From a bacterium (GTDB lineage: Bacteria; Myxococcota_A; Bradymonadia; UBA7976; UBA1532), in NCBI GenBank assembly GCA_030426085.1, contig JAUHYW010000013.1:89818-153817 (forward strand): a DNA stretch of 64,000 nucleotides, in the 5' to 3' direction. Positions 16,241 to 25,780 of this stretch are shown here, in pieces. The position numbers were made by a program, and so were the translations under genes. The notes below the pieces were generated by a model. The model searched no databases. It worked only from the letters and a program-made list of their open reading frames with translations, and was not told where the DNA came from. Every line of letters starts with the position of its first letter. The first letter of the stretch is position 1.

Positions 16241-17656
16241 TCAGCTCGTCGGCATCGGCGAGGCCGGCGGCTCCGGCTCGGGGTCGGCCACCGCCGCCTC
16301 GGCCTCCAGGTCGCTGTCGGGCCCCACGACCCCCCGGACCATCCACCAGGCGACGCCGCCCGCGATCAGGTTGCCCACGGCCAGCCCGCCGAAGATGCCT
16401 TCGACCCCGAACAGCGCCTCGCCGATCAGGGCCAGCGGCAGGGCGAGCACGAACAGCCGGGTCACGATGACCGCCGCCGAGTGCAGCGGGCGGTTGAGCG
16501 CGTTGAAGGTGGTGTTGGCCATGATCGCCACCCCGAAGGCGCCGTAGCTCACCGGCACCAGCCACAGGTAGTGGCGGGTCACGTCGACCACCCGGGGGTC
16601 GTCGGCGAAGAAGCCGCCGATGGTCGAGGCGCCGATCGCCAGCAGCCCGGCCACCGCCAGCCCGTAGAGCAGGCAGAAGCGCAGCGAGAGGTACACCGCC
16701 TCCCGGATGCGGCCGCAGGCCTTCGCCCCGAAGTTCTGCCCCACGAACGGGGCCATGCCCGAGCCCAGGGCGAAGACGGCCACCATCGCCAGGGCCTCGA
16801 CCCGCCCGCCGACGCCGAAGCCGGCGACCGCCTCCGGGCCGTGGCCCGAGACCATGCGGGTCAGGATGCCGTTGGCCACCGGCACCAGCAGGAAGGTGCC
16901 CGCCGCCGGCAGCCCCACGTAGAGGATGGCCTTCCACGAGGCCCACACCCGGGCCACGCGGGGCCACTCGAACGCCAGCATGCGCTCCCGCCGATGCAGC
17001 ACCCACAGCGCGGCGCAGAAGGTCGTGATCCAGGCGAGCACCGTCGCCAGCGCCCCGCCGAAGAGCCCCAGGCGGGGGAAGGGCCCCAGGCCGAAGATCA
17101 GGAGCGGGTCGAGGATCAGGTTCACCCCGCCGGCGCAGATCATGATGAGGCTGGGGGTCTTCGTATCGCCGGTGGCCCGGATCGCGGCGTTGCCCACCAT
17201 CGGCACCACCAGGAAGCCCAGCCCGAAGTAGATCGGGCGCATGTACTCGGCGATGAGCGGCACCATCTCGGGGTCGGCGCCCAGCGCCAGGAAGAGCGGC
17301 TCGATCGTCAGCAGCCCGATGCCCGACAGCGTCGTGACCAGGGCCACCGCCAGGAAGAGCGCGTGGGTCGTCAGCCGCCGCACCCGCTCGGGGTGCTGCT
17401 CGCCGATGGCCCGGGCGATGACCGCCGAGGCCCCGACCCCGATGCCCATGGTGATGTTGGTGACGACGTAGGTGACCGGGAACGTGAACGCCATCGCCGC
17501 CAGCGGGCCGGCCCCGAGCTGCCCGATGAACCAGGTGTCGACGATGTTGAACAGGGTCACCGCGATGACCCCGGCCACCATCGGCAGGGTCAGCCGGGCC
17601 AGGGCGGGGCCCACCGGGCCCCGGGTCAGATCGATCCGGGCGGGTCTGTCGGCCAC
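16241..17656 (-). CDS. MATE-family multidrug/Na+ antiporter
   Basis: The protein has 471 residues from the GTG at 17656, which has GCAGGAG 6 nt upstream; a longer frame from 17743 would add 29 non-membrane residues. The protein begins DLTRGPVGPALARLTLPM, the typical MATE N-terminus, and has about twelve hydrophobic segments in two halves, with VDTWFIGQLG and, in the second half, VGQNFGAKACGRI. MATE proteins export drugs or metabolites in exchange for Na+ or H+ across the inner membrane. The acidic C-terminal tail (DSDLEAEAAVADPEPEPP) is unusual but cytosolic. The gene is divergent from the HEAT-repeat gene. The 134 bases between it and the GNAT gene contain only G-rich short repeats (GTAGGGTGTCGGG). 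Confidence 0.9.
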   Translation of the reverse strand: MADRPARIDLTRGPVGPALARLTLPMVAGVIAVTLFNIVDTWFIGQLGAGPLAAMAFTFPVTYVVTNITMGIGVGASAVIARAIGEQHPERVRRLTTHALFLAVALVTTLSGIGLLTIEPLFLALGADPEMVPLIAEYMRPIYFGLGFLVVPMVGNAAIRATGDTKTPSLIMICAGGVNLILDPLLIFGLGPFPRLGLFGGALATVLAWITTFCAALWVLHRRERMLAFEWPRVARVWASWKAILYVGLPAAGTFLLVPVANGILTRMVSGHGPEAVAGFGVGGRVEALAMVAVFALGSGMAPFVGQNFGAKACGRIREAVYLSLRFCLLYGLAVAGLLAIGASTIGGFFADDPRVVDVTRHYLWLVPVSYGAFGVAIMANTTFNALNRPLHSAAVIVTRLFVLALPLALIGEALFGVEGIFGGLAVGNLIAGGVAWWMVRGVVGPDSDLEAEAAVADPEPEPPASPMPTS

Positions 17657-17780
17657 GGCGACTCCTGCGGGGTGACCCGAGAGAGATGCACGGGCGGCGG
17701 ATGCGATTCCCGGGCTTGCACCTGCGCGCCGCGCCGCTATCATGCGCGACCCGTCCCAATCCGACGCCAGGGAGGCCCCC

Positions 17781-18620
17781 GTGGCTCAGCAGACCGATAC
17801 GCAGCCCACCGCCGAAGACCGCGCCGAGGCCGATCACTGGATCGCCCATGCCCGCGCCGCCGAGCCGGGCGGCGACGACTACCAGGAGGCGGTGATGGCC
17901 CTGCACCGGCGGGGCGACCGGGCCACCTTCGAGGCCGCCCGAGCCCTGCTCGACGCCGACGAGCCCCCCGCCCGGGCGCTGGCCGCCGACGTCCTGGGGC
18001 AGCTCGGGGTGCCCGAGCGCACGCTGCCCGAGGCGTGCTTCGCCGCCCTCACCGACCGCCTGCGCCGGGAGGAGCACCCCGCGGTGCTCGCCGCGCTGGC
18101 CCACAACCTCGGCGGGCTCGAGCAGCCGGGCGCGGTGGGCGCGGTGCTGCCCCTGGCCGATCACCCCGACCCCGACGTGCGCTACGGCGCGGTGCGCGGG
18201 CTGATGGGCCACGACGACCCCCGGGCGATCGACGCGCTCATCGCGCTCAGCGCCGACCCCGAGCCCGACGTGCGGAGCTGGGCCACCTTCGCGCTGGGCT
18301 CGCAGACCGAGGTCGACACCCCCGCGCTGCGGGCGGCGCTGATGGCCCGGCTGGACGACGACGCGCTCGACGCCGAGATCCGGGGCGAGGCGCTGGTGGG
18401 CCTCGCCGAGCGGGGGGTCGACGCCATCGTGGACCACGTCGCCCGGGCGCTGTCCGCCGGCCTCGACCCGCTGGCCGTCGAGGCCGCCGGCCTGCTCGGC
18501 GCGCCGGCCCTGCTGCCCGCGCTGAAGGCCCTGCGCGCGCACCCCGAGATGACGGTGCACTTCCGCAGCGTGACGCTCGGCGACGCCATCGCCCGCTGCG
18601 ACCCCGAAGCGGACGTCTGA
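17781..18620 (+). CDS. HEAT-repeat protein
   Basis: The protein has 279 residues from a GTG at 17781, with AGGGAGG 5 nt upstream. After an acidic N-terminus it is made of alpha-alpha repeats of about 30 residues with the HEAT/PBS-lyase pattern, such as HPDPDVRYGAVRGLM and DPEPDVRSWATFALG. Such solenoids bind partner proteins and have no catalytic activity. There is no signal peptide, so it is cytoplasmic. Its stop codon overlaps the next start (TGATG), so it is translationally coupled to the SUMF1-like lipoprotein. No specific function can be assigned. Confidence 0.85.
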   Translation: MAQQTDTQPTAEDRAEADHWIAHARAAEPGGDDYQEAVMALHRRGDRATFEAARALLDADEPPARALAADVLGQLGVPERTLPEACFAALTDRLRREEHPAVLAALAHNLGGLEQPGAVGAVLPLADHPDPDVRYGAVRGLMGHDDPRAIDALIALSADPEPDVRSWATFALGSQTEVDTPALRAALMARLDDDALDAEIRGEALVGLAERGVDAIVDHVARALSAGLDPLAVEAAGLLGAPALLPALKALRAHPEMTVHFRSVTLGDAIARCDPEADV

Positions 18621-20101
18621 TGGCCGCCCGCCGCTGCGCCGCGCTCGCCCTGCTCCTGCTCGTCGGCTGCGCCACGCCCGACGAGGTCGCCGAGTGGATC
18701 GATCCGACCGACCGGGGCCCGAAGTCCGACGACATGGCCCCCGCGCCGGAGCCCGAGCCCGAGCCGGACCCCGAGCCCGAGCCCGACGCCGGCTTCGACC
18801 TCGACGCGGCCCTCGACCCCGAGCCCGACGCGGATCTCGACCTCGACGGGGCCCTCGACCCCGAGCCCGACGTCGGCTTCGACCTGGACGGCGCCCCCGA
18901 TCCCGAGCCCGAGCCGGACCCCGAGCCCGAGCCGCCCGAGTGGGGCCTCTGCGCCGTCGACGGCGTGCCCGGCGAGTGCCGGCCCACCGCCGAGTGTCGG
19001 GGCATCACCACCCCCGGCCTGTGCCCCGGCCCGGCCGACATCCAGTGCTGCACCGACGAAGAGCCGCCCGACCCCGACCCCATGGACTGGGGCCCGTGCG
19101 CCGTCGACGGCGTGCCCGGCACCTGCATCCCGGCCGACACCTGCGGCGGCGAGACCACCCCGGGCCTGTGCCCCGGCCCGGCCGACATCCAGTGTTGCAC
19201 CGACGAAGAGCCGCCCGACCCCGACCCCGACCCCGACCCCATGGACTGGGGCCCGTGCGCCGTCGACGGCGTCCCGGGCGACTGCATCCCGGCCGACGCC
19301 TGCGAGGGCTTCACGACCGCCGGCCTGTGCCCCGGCCCGGCCGACGTCCAGTGCTGCACCGCCGAAGAGCCCCCCGAGCCGGCGCCCTTCGACTGCGACC
19401 CCGACGCCCACCCCCAGCCCAACGCCGGCCTCAGCCCGCCCCCGGGCCTCGACGGCTGCCCCGATGGCATGCGGCGCATCGCCCCGGATGACTTCGGCGC
19501 CTATTGCATCGACCGCTGGGAGGCCTCGCTGATCGAGGTCACCCCCGACGGCTTCGAGCTGCCCTGGTCCCCGTACCACAACCCGGGCGCGGCCGACGTC
19601 TACGCCATCTCGGCCCCCGACGCGATCCCCCAGGGCTACATCGACGGCGTACGCGCCGCCGGGGCCTGCGAGGCGGCCGGCAAGCGCCTGTGCACCGACC
19701 GCGAGTGGCTGCGCGCCTGCCAGTGGACCGACGGCCGCGTCTTCCCCTACGGCCCCGATCGCGACCCCGGCGTCTGCAACGACGCCCGCCGCCTGCACCC
19801 GGCCGTCGAGCTGTTCCCCGATGCCCCGAACCCCTTCGCCTTCATCCAGGACGCGTGCATCAACCAGCTCCCCGACGGCCTCGCCCCCACCGGCGCCCAC
19901 CCGGGCTGCGTCACCGAGGAGGGCCTCTACGACATGATGGGCAACCTGCACGAGTGGACCGCCGACCCCGAGGGCACCTTCCGCGGCGGCTTCTACGTCG
20001 ACACCGAGCGCAACGGCCCCGGCTGCCTCTACCGCACGACCGCCCACAACCGGCAGCACTGGGACTACTCGACCGGCTTCCGCTGCTGCGCCGACCCCTG
20101 A
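18620..20101 (+). CDS. Lipoprotein with Cys triplicate repeat and SUMF1/FGE-like domain
   Basis: The protein has 493 residues from the ATG at 18620, overlapping the previous stop by one base. The lipobox LVGC (Cys17) is followed by a linker of about 80 residues rich in PEPEPD. Three nearly identical repeats of about 48 residues then follow, each with CAVDGVPGxC, TTPGLCPGPAD and QCCT. From about residue 280 there is a formylglycine-generating-enzyme-like domain: YCIDRWEASL, AAGKRLCTDREWLRACQ, YDMMGNLHEWT and GFRCCADP. In most lipoproteins of this type the domain is a non-catalytic fold. A true FGE needs a Cys pair near the end; Cys residues are present at CLYRTT and FRCC, but activity is not established. 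It probably acts on the cell surface. Confidence 0.85.
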   Translation: MAARRCAALALLLLVGCATPDEVAEWIDPTDRGPKSDDMAPAPEPEPEPDPEPEPDAGFDLDAALDPEPDADLDLDGALDPEPDVGFDLDGAPDPEPEPDPEPEPPEWGLCAVDGVPGECRPTAECRGITTPGLCPGPADIQCCTDEEPPDPDPMDWGPCAVDGVPGTCIPADTCGGETTPGLCPGPADIQCCTDEEPPDPDPDPDPMDWGPCAVDGVPGDCIPADACEGFTTAGLCPGPADVQCCTAEEPPEPAPFDCDPDAHPQPNAGLSPPPGLDGCPDGMRRIAPDDFGAYCIDRWEASLIEVTPDGFELPWSPYHNPGAADVYAISAPDAIPQGYIDGVRAAGACEAAGKRLCTDREWLRACQWTDGRVFPYGPDRDPGVCNDARRLHPAVELFPDAPNPFAFIQDACINQLPDGLAPTGAHPGCVTEEGLYDMMGNLHEWTADPEGTFRGGFYVDTERNGPGCLYRTTAHNRQHWDYSTGFRCCADP

Positions 20102-20107
20102 CCTCGC

Positions 20108-20125
20108 CGGACGGGGCGCCGTCCG
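20108..20125. terminator. Bidirectional hairpin between convergent genes
   Basis: A perfect 7-bp stem (CGGACGG/CCGTCCG) with loop GGCG fills the 34-bp gap between the rightward SUMF1-like gene and the leftward MCE gene. It lacks a T-run on either side, so it would be an intrinsic terminator of the GC-rich type at best. Confidence 0.5.
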
Positions 20126-20135
20126 CGGCTGACCG

Positions 20136-21623
20136 TCAGAGCGACGGCGTCGGGGCCGTGGTCAGGATGGCCTTGAGGTCTTCGTCGTTGAACGTCAGCC
20201 CGATCGAGACGAAGGCGTCGGTGACCTCGCTGTTGAGCACCTCGTCGATGCCCGCGGCGATGAACAGGTGGGTGAAGAAGGTGTACATCGCGTCCAGCCG
20301 GAGCCGGGGCCAGACGTTGGCGTCGAAGGCGAAGAGGTCGGCCGAGATCTTGAGCGAGTCGTCGAAGAACTGCGCGTCGAGGCCCACCCCGCCGGTGTTC
20401 TCGATGATGCCGATGCGCCCGGTGAACATGTAGATCCGCTTGGCGAACTGCAGCGAGAGCCGGAAGCGGTCCTCGGTGGTCGTGCGCTGCTCGCGGATGA
20501 TCGGGTCTTCGCTCGAGTCGCTGGTGTTGGTGATGGTCTCGGTGACGCTGGTCGAGCCCCGGGGGTCGTCGACGAGCGAGATCATGTAGTACTTGTCGGG
20601 CCGCGGCTGGAGCTTGAGGTCGACGGCGTTGCGCACCGCCCCCCGCGAGACGTAGTAGTCGGCCCGCATGGCCACGATGGTCTGCAATCGGGTGATCTGG
20701 CGCACGAACGAGCCCGACTCGTCGACGAGGTCGTTGACGCTGTCGATGAGCCGGTCGTCGTTGACCAGCCGGCCGATGGTGCCCTGGCCCTCGTCGATCT
20801 TGACCGCGATCGACTTGGCCGCGTCCAGGGTGCCGTCGAGCTTGTCGAGCGCGTCCTGCAAGCGCCGCACGGCGCCCTTGACCCCGTCGAAGCCCTCCTG
20901 CACCACCCCGGTGTTGTCCCCGACGATGTCCCGCACGTTGCGGGTGACCGCCTCGGCGTCGTCCAGGATGCGCCCGGCCCCGGCCCGGAACTCGTTGGTC
21001 AGCCGGCGGGCCTCTTCGGTCACCCGCACGACGTTGTCGACCACGACGTCGACCTTGGGCGCGTTCTCGGCGACGGCCTTCTGCAGGTCGGCGACGGTCC
21101 GGTTGATGTTCTCGAGGATGGTGATGAGCTTCTGCTCGCCCTCGCCGCCCCCGATGACCGACTTGAGGCTCTGGGTGATGTCGGTGACGTTGGCGGTGAT
21201 CTTCTTGAGGTCGCCCATGAGGTCGGCCGGGCTGACGTCGGTGCGGATGTTCTTGATCTGGTCGCCGTCCTGCAACGGCTCGCCGGTGTAGCCCGGGCTG
21301 AGCTGGAGGGCGTACTCCCCGAGCAGGCTGGTCTGCTTCTTGGCGATGATCGCGTCCGACCGCAGCGGGGTGTTGACCCGGATCCAGACCCGGGCCTCGG
21401 TCCCGGCCAGCTCGATCTTGTCGATCTCGCCGACGTCGATGCCGGCGATCGTCACCCGGGTCTTGGGGTTGAGGCCCGAGGCGTCGTCGAACAGCGCGTA
21501 GACCCGGTAGCCCGAGGCGTCGTCTCCGATGCCCTCTTCGACCTGGCCGAACATCCAGATGAACGCGCCGACGGCGACGAGCACGACGACGCCGACCTTG
21601 AACGGGGTGATGATGTCCTTCAC
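20136..21623 (-). CDS. MCE/MlaD-family lipid-transport protein with C-terminal barrel-like region
   Basis: The protein has 495 residues. One N-terminal membrane helix (about 10-27) anchors it in the inner membrane. Residues about 40-120 are an MCE domain (GYRVYALFDDASGLNPKT, VTIAGIDVGEIDKI, SLLGEYALQLSPG). A long helical region of about 180 residues follows. The last roughly 190 residues alternate polar and aromatic residues (RADYYVSRGAVRNAVDLKLQ, RLSLQFAKRIYMFTGRIGI) like outer-membrane beta strands. MCE proteins bind phospholipid and bridge inner and outer membranes in ABC transport systems. The MlaE-like permease gene lies 24 bp upstream on the same strand. Confidence 0.87.
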   Translation of the reverse strand: MKDIITPFKVGVVVLVAVGAFIWMFGQVEEGIGDDASGYRVYALFDDASGLNPKTRVTIAGIDVGEIDKIELAGTEARVWIRVNTPLRSDAIIAKKQTSLLGEYALQLSPGYTGEPLQDGDQIKNIRTDVSPADLMGDLKKITANVTDITQSLKSVIGGGEGEQKLITILENINRTVADLQKAVAENAPKVDVVVDNVVRVTEEARRLTNEFRAGAGRILDDAEAVTRNVRDIVGDNTGVVQEGFDGVKGAVRRLQDALDKLDGTLDAAKSIAVKIDEGQGTIGRLVNDDRLIDSVNDLVDESGSFVRQITRLQTIVAMRADYYVSRGAVRNAVDLKLQPRPDKYYMISLVDDPRGSTSVTETITNTSDSSEDPIIREQRTTTEDRFRLSLQFAKRIYMFTGRIGIIENTGGVGLDAQFFDDSLKISADLFAFDANVWPRLRLDAMYTFFTHLFIAAGIDEVLNSEVTDAFVSIGLTFNDEDLKAILTTAPTPSL

Positions 21624-21647
21624 GCGCTCACGCTAACCCATCCCCGG

Positions 21648-22430
21648 CTACTCGAACATCAACGCGGTCAGGAAGTAGTCGCTGATGAGGATCATGACGC
21701 TCGAGACGACCACCGACTGGGTCGTCGCCAGCCCCACCCCCCGGGCGCCGCCGCTGGCGTAGAAGCCCTTGTAGCAGCCGACCATCGTCAGGATGCCGCC
21801 GAAGACGCAGGCCTTGATCACCCCGCTGGTGAGGTCTTCGGGGTCGACGAACCAGTTGGTCTGCGAGATGAAGGTGCCCTGGTCGATGTCGAGCAGCACC
21901 ACCGCCACGAAGTAGCACCCGCCCATGCCGATGAGGGTGAACAGCGCGCTGAGGCAGGGCACCATGATCAGCCCGGCGATGAACCGGGGCACGATCAGGT
22001 ACTGCACCGGGTTGACCGCCATCGTGTACAGCGCGTCGATCTGCTCGGTGACCCGCATGGTGCCCAGCTCGGTGGCGATGCCGCTGCCCGCCCGGCCGGT
22101 GACCATCAGCCCGGTCAGCACCGGCGAGAGCTCGCGGGCGAGCGAGATGGCGACGGTCGAGCCGACGAGGCTCTCGGCGTTGAACATGCGGAAGGCGCCG
22201 GCCCCCTGGAGCGCGAAGACGGCCCCGGTGAACAGGCCGGTGAGCAGCACGATGAAGAGGCTGCCGACGCCGATGAACTCCATCGCCTGGAAGAGCTGCT
22301 TGAGCCGGTAGGGCGGCCGCGGGATCCACAGCAGGGTCTGGCCGAGCAGCATCGCCGACCGCCCGAGGCCTTCGATGAGGTCGATGACCCCCTGTCCGAT
22401 GGTTTCGATGAAGCGTCTGATCGACTGCAC
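21648..22430 (-). CDS. MlaE-family ABC transporter permease
   Basis: The protein has 260 residues from the GTG at 22430; a longer frame to 22559 runs through the shared upstream region and is not supported. It shows the MlaE pattern: FIGVGSLFIVLLTGLFTGAV, LARELSPVLTGLMVTGRAGSGIATELGTMRVTEQIDAL (quoted in parts: RELSPVLTGLM, RAGSGIATELGTMRVTEQID) and about five membrane helices. It forms the inner-membrane channel of a phospholipid ABC transporter with the MCE protein encoded just downstream. The expected ATPase (MlaF) is not beside it, so it must come from elsewhere. It is divergent from trkA. Confidence 0.9.
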   Translation of the reverse strand: MQSIRRFIETIGQGVIDLIEGLGRSAMLLGQTLLWIPRPPYRLKQLFQAMEFIGVGSLFIVLLTGLFTGAVFALQGAGAFRMFNAESLVGSTVAISLARELSPVLTGLMVTGRAGSGIATELGTMRVTEQIDALYTMAVNPVQYLIVPRFIAGLIMVPCLSALFTLIGMGGCYFVAVVLLDIDQGTFISQTNWFVDPEDLTSGVIKACVFGGILTMVGCYKGFYASGGARGVGLATTQSVVVSSVMILISDYFLTALMFE

Positions 22431-22582
22431 GCGGGTTCCCCGGCTGGGATGTCCGCTGTAGTCGGTCGGCGGGCATCGTGTCAACGCGAGCGCGTCGCGA
22501 TGCCCGGCATGATGCGCGCCTGCGGCGCGGGCGGCCCGGATCTGGTAAACCGCTGGCACCGTCTCCGGTGGAGGAGGGTGCC

Positions 22583-23947
22583 GTGAAGATCGTAGTGGCC
22601 GGCGCCGGCGAGGTCGGCTTCAACATCGCCGCCCGGCTGGTCAACGAGGGGCACGACGTGGTGCTCGTCGAGCGCAACGAGCAGGCCCTGATCCGGGCGA
22701 CCGAGAGCCTCGACATCCAGGGGCTGCGGGGGCACGGGGCCCGGCCCCGGGTGCTCGAGGAGGCCGGCATCGCCGAGGCCGACATGCTCGTGGCGGTCAC
22801 CGACAGCGACGAGGTCAACATGGTCGCCTGCCTCAACGCGGCGATCCTGGGTCGGGCGGACGTCATCAAGATCGCCCGGGTGCGCGACCAGAGCTACCTC
22901 GACCCCCGCATCTTCGGCGACGAGCGGGTGGCCATCGATCTGGCGATCAACCCCGAGCGGCTCAGCGCGGACAAGATCCTGGGCATCCTGCGCTATCCGG
23001 CGGTCATCGAGATGGCCGAGTTCGCCGAGGGGCGGGTGCAGCTCATCGGGGTCGAGATCGGGCCCACCTCGCCCCTGGCCGGGCTGCGGCTGCTCGACCT
23101 GCCCGACCGCAGCCTCGAGGCCGAGGTGCTCGTCGCCGCCATCCGCCGCGAGGACCGCATCATCATCCCCCGGGGCACCGACGTCATCCTGCCGGGGGAC
23201 GACGTGTACCTCACCGCGCCGACCGACGAGATCGGCAAGGTGCTGGCGACCTGCGGCATCCGGGTGCAGCCGGTCAACCGGGTGGCGATCTTCGGCGGCA
23301 GCAAGGTGGGGCGGTTCCTGGCGGCCGATCTGTGCGCCCGGGGCATCAAGCCCAAGCTGTTCGAGCCCGACCCCCGGCTGGCCCGGTGGCTGGCCGAGCA
23401 GCTCCCCCAGGTGGTGGTGGTGCAGGGCAACCCGACCGACGCCGAGCTCTTGCAAGAGGAGAACGTCGGCGAGATGCAGGCGGTGGTGGCCTGCGGGCGG
23501 GACGAGGAGGTCAACGTGATGTCGGCCCTGCTCGCCCGCCGGATGGGGGCCGGGCGCATCATCGCGACCACCAACCGCAGCGACTACCAGCCGCTCATCA
23601 AGGCCATCGGCTTCGACGTGTGCATCAGCCCCCGGCTGCTGGCGGTCAGCTCGATCATGCACTTCATCCGCCACGGGCGGGTGGTGGCGGTGCGGGCCCT
23701 GGGCGACGACCAGCAGGCCGAGGCGCTGGAGTTCGAGGCCCAGCTCACCAGCGACGCGGTGGGCACCGCGCTGCGCGACCTCAAGCTGCCCCAGGGGGTG
23801 GTCATCGCCGGGCTGGTGCGGGGCGAGATGGTGCTGGTGCCCCGGGGGCAGACGGTCATCGAGGAGGGCGACCACGTCCTGGTCGTCGCCCGCACCTCGG
23901 CCATCGCCGAGGTCGAGCGGGTCTTGCAGCGGCGGGTCGACCGGTGA
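22583..23947 (+). CDS. trkA: Trk potassium uptake regulatory protein TrkA
   Basis: The protein has 454 residues from the GTG at 22583, preceded by GGAGGAGGG. It has two RCK_N-RCK_C pairs. The first Rossmann motif is IVVAGAGEVGFNIA, the second VAIFGGSKVGRFLA. Both RCK_C parts are present (QLIGVEIGPTSPLAGLRLLD; EALEFEAQLTSDAVG). TrkA binds NAD(H) and ATP on the cytoplasmic face of TrkH and gates K+ uptake. trkH begins 3 bp after its stop, so the two form an operon. Confidence 0.95.
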   Translation: MKIVVAGAGEVGFNIAARLVNEGHDVVLVERNEQALIRATESLDIQGLRGHGARPRVLEEAGIAEADMLVAVTDSDEVNMVACLNAAILGRADVIKIARVRDQSYLDPRIFGDERVAIDLAINPERLSADKILGILRYPAVIEMAEFAEGRVQLIGVEIGPTSPLAGLRLLDLPDRSLEAEVLVAAIRREDRIIIPRGTDVILPGDDVYLTAPTDEIGKVLATCGIRVQPVNRVAIFGGSKVGRFLAADLCARGIKPKLFEPDPRLARWLAEQLPQVVVVQGNPTDAELLQEENVGEMQAVVACGRDEEVNVMSALLARRMGAGRIIATTNRSDYQPLIKAIGFDVCISPRLLAVSSIMHFIRHGRVVAVRALGDDQQAEALEFEAQLTSDAVGTALRDLKLPQGVVIAGLVRGEMVLVPRGQTVIEEGDHVLVVARTSAIAEVERVLQRRVDR

Positions 23948-23950
23948 GCC

Positions 23951-25525
23951 ATGCGTAGGCGCACGAGCTGGCTCCTGCGGCTGGGGCTGCTGGCCAACCT
24001 CACCGGCGGCCTGATGGTGCTGCTGGCCCTGGCGATGCTGCCCTCGGCGGCGGTGGCGCTCTTCGACCAGGCCCCCGACCTGTGGGGGCACGTCTGGGCC
24101 GCGGGCATCTCGGCGGGGGCCGGGCTGCTGCTCTTCGTGCTGACCCGGCGCTGGGCCCGGCGGACCCGGGTCGGGCACCGGGAGGGGTTCTTGATCGTGG
24201 GGGTCGGCTGGTGGGCCAGCGGGCTCATCGGGGCGCTGCCCTACTGGCTGTACGCCCACACCGCGCCGGGGGCCCTGTGCGCGCCGGGCATTGTCGAGGT
24301 GGGCTCGGACTTCTGCACCTTCACCGCGGCCGCCTTCGAGTCGATCAGCGGGTTCACGACGACCGGGGCCAGCATCATCAACGACGGCCTGTGGGGCGAC
24401 GTCGCCCGGCTGACCCCCGACGGGCGGCCGGGGCTGCCCCGGGGCATATTGCTGTGGCGCTCGATGACCCACTACCTGGGCGGCATGGGCATCATCGTGC
24501 TGGGGGTGGCCATATTGCCGCTGCTGGGCGTCGGCGGCATGCAGCTCTTCCGGGCCGAGGCCCCGGGGCCGACGACGGACAAGCTCGCCCCCCGCATCGG
24601 CGAGACCGCCGCGCTGTTGTGGAAGGTCTACCTGCTGCTCTCGGCGGTGCTCTTCGTGCTGCTGTCGGCCGGCGGCATGAGCGCGTTCGAGTCCATCTGC
24701 CACACCATGGCCACCATGGCCACCGGCGGGTTCAGCACCCGGGCGCTGTCGGTGGCCGGCTTCGGCAGCGGCTACGTGGAGTGGGTCATCACCCTGTTCA
24801 TGTGGTTCGCCGGCATGAACTTCACCCTGCACTTCATCGCGCTCGGCGGGCGGTGGCGGGCCTACCTGCGCGACCCCGAGTGGCGGGCGTACACCGCGGT
24901 GTGCGTGGCGGCGACGGCGGCGATCGCGTGGTCGCTGCTCGACGCGGGCGGGGGGGTCGAGGCGGCCGACGCGTGGCGGGTGGCGGCGTTCCAGGCGCTG
25001 TCGATCATCAGCACCACCGGCTACGCCAGCGCCGACTTCGAGATGTGGACCTTCGCCCCGGTCGCGCTGCTGACGATGGTCGCGCTGATGTTCGTCGGCG
25101 GCAGCGCGGGCAGCACCAGCGGGGGCTTCAAGGTCGTGCGCCATGTGCTCGTGGTCCGGATCTGGATCCGGGAGCTGTTCTTCCTCAGCCACCCCCACGC
25201 GTCGCGCCCGGTGCGGCTGGGGGGCAAGGCGGTCAGCGACGACGTCGTCCGGGCCGTCGCCGGCTTCGCCGGGGCCTACGTCGCGCTGCTCGGCCTGGGC
25301 ACCGTCTTCTTCTGCCTCGACGGCCAGGACGTGCTCACCGCCTTCACCTGCGCGGCGAGCAGCCTGGGCAACATCGGCCCCGGCCTGGGCGACGTCGGCC
25401 CCTACGACAACTACGCGGTGCTGGCCACCGAGGCGAAGTGGGTCAGCATGGGGCTCATGATCCTGGGCCGTCTCGAGATCTACACCTTGCTGGTGCTGCT
25501 CACGCCTTCCTTCTGGCGGCGGTGA
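23951..25525 (+). CDS. trkH: Trk potassium transporter membrane subunit TrkH
   Basis: The protein has 524 residues with about ten to twelve membrane segments and four pore regions bearing selectivity-filter glycines: [33 protein letters not shown] and [31 protein letters not shown] is typical of TrkH. It imports K+ across the inner membrane and works with TrkA, the gene immediately upstream. A cytosolic-facing charged loop ([15 protein letters not shown]) sits between the last two repeats. The 255 bases after it, up to the OPT gene, contain no recognisable feature; their codon-like GC bias is lost. Confidence 0.95.
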   Translation: MRRRTSWLLRLGLLANLTGGLMVLLALAMLPSAAVALFDQAPDLWGHVWAAGISAGAGLLLFVLTRRWARRTRVGHREGFLIVGVGWWASGLIGALPYWLYAHTAPGALCAPGIVEVGSDFCTFTAAAFESISGFTTTGASIINDGLWGDVARLTPDGRPGLPRGILLWRSMTHYLGGMGIIVLGVAILPLLGVGGMQLFRAEAPGPTTDKLAPRIGETAALLWKVYLLLSAVLFVLLSAGGMSAFESICHTMATMATGGFSTRALSVAGFGSGYVEWVITLFMWFAGMNFTLHFIALGGRWRAYLRDPEWRAYTAVCVAATAAIAWSLLDAGGGVEAADAWRVAAFQALSIISTTGYASADFEMWTFAPVALLTMVALMFVGGSAGSTSGGFKVVRHVLVVRIWIRELFFLSHPHASRPVRLGGKAVSDDVVRAVAGFAGAYVALLGLGTVFFCLDGQDVLTAFTCAASSLGNIGPGLGDVGPYDNYAVLATEAKWVSMGLMILGRLEIYTLLVLLTPSFWRR

Positions 25526-25780
25526 TCAACGGCCCCGTCACGCCCCTGCCACAGCAGCGACCAGACACTGAATCCGACCGTTCTCGCTGGCCCGATTCGC
25601 CGATCGCGGCGTTGCTCGACTTGCCGTTGCCGCCAGCAGCGTCTGCGTCTCGCGCCTTGCCCTCAGCGGATCGGCCTGCGCGAGCCCTGGTCATCTTCAA
25701 TGTCCGGCCGCTGTAGTTCTTGAGCAAACCGCCCCGGCGGTCCATCCTGCGCGCGCCCGACGCGTGGAGGAGGAGCGCCG

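Noticed and set aside
22481..25198. A 905-codon minus-strand frame opposite trkA-trkH
   Set aside because: It is composed of the His/Gln/Pro/Arg mixture typical of GC-rich shadows and lies fully antisense to two certain genes.
25526..25780. Possible small gene or RNA between trkH and the OPT gene
   Set aside because: I see no ribosome site with a coherent frame, no tRNA fold and no riboswitch-like core.
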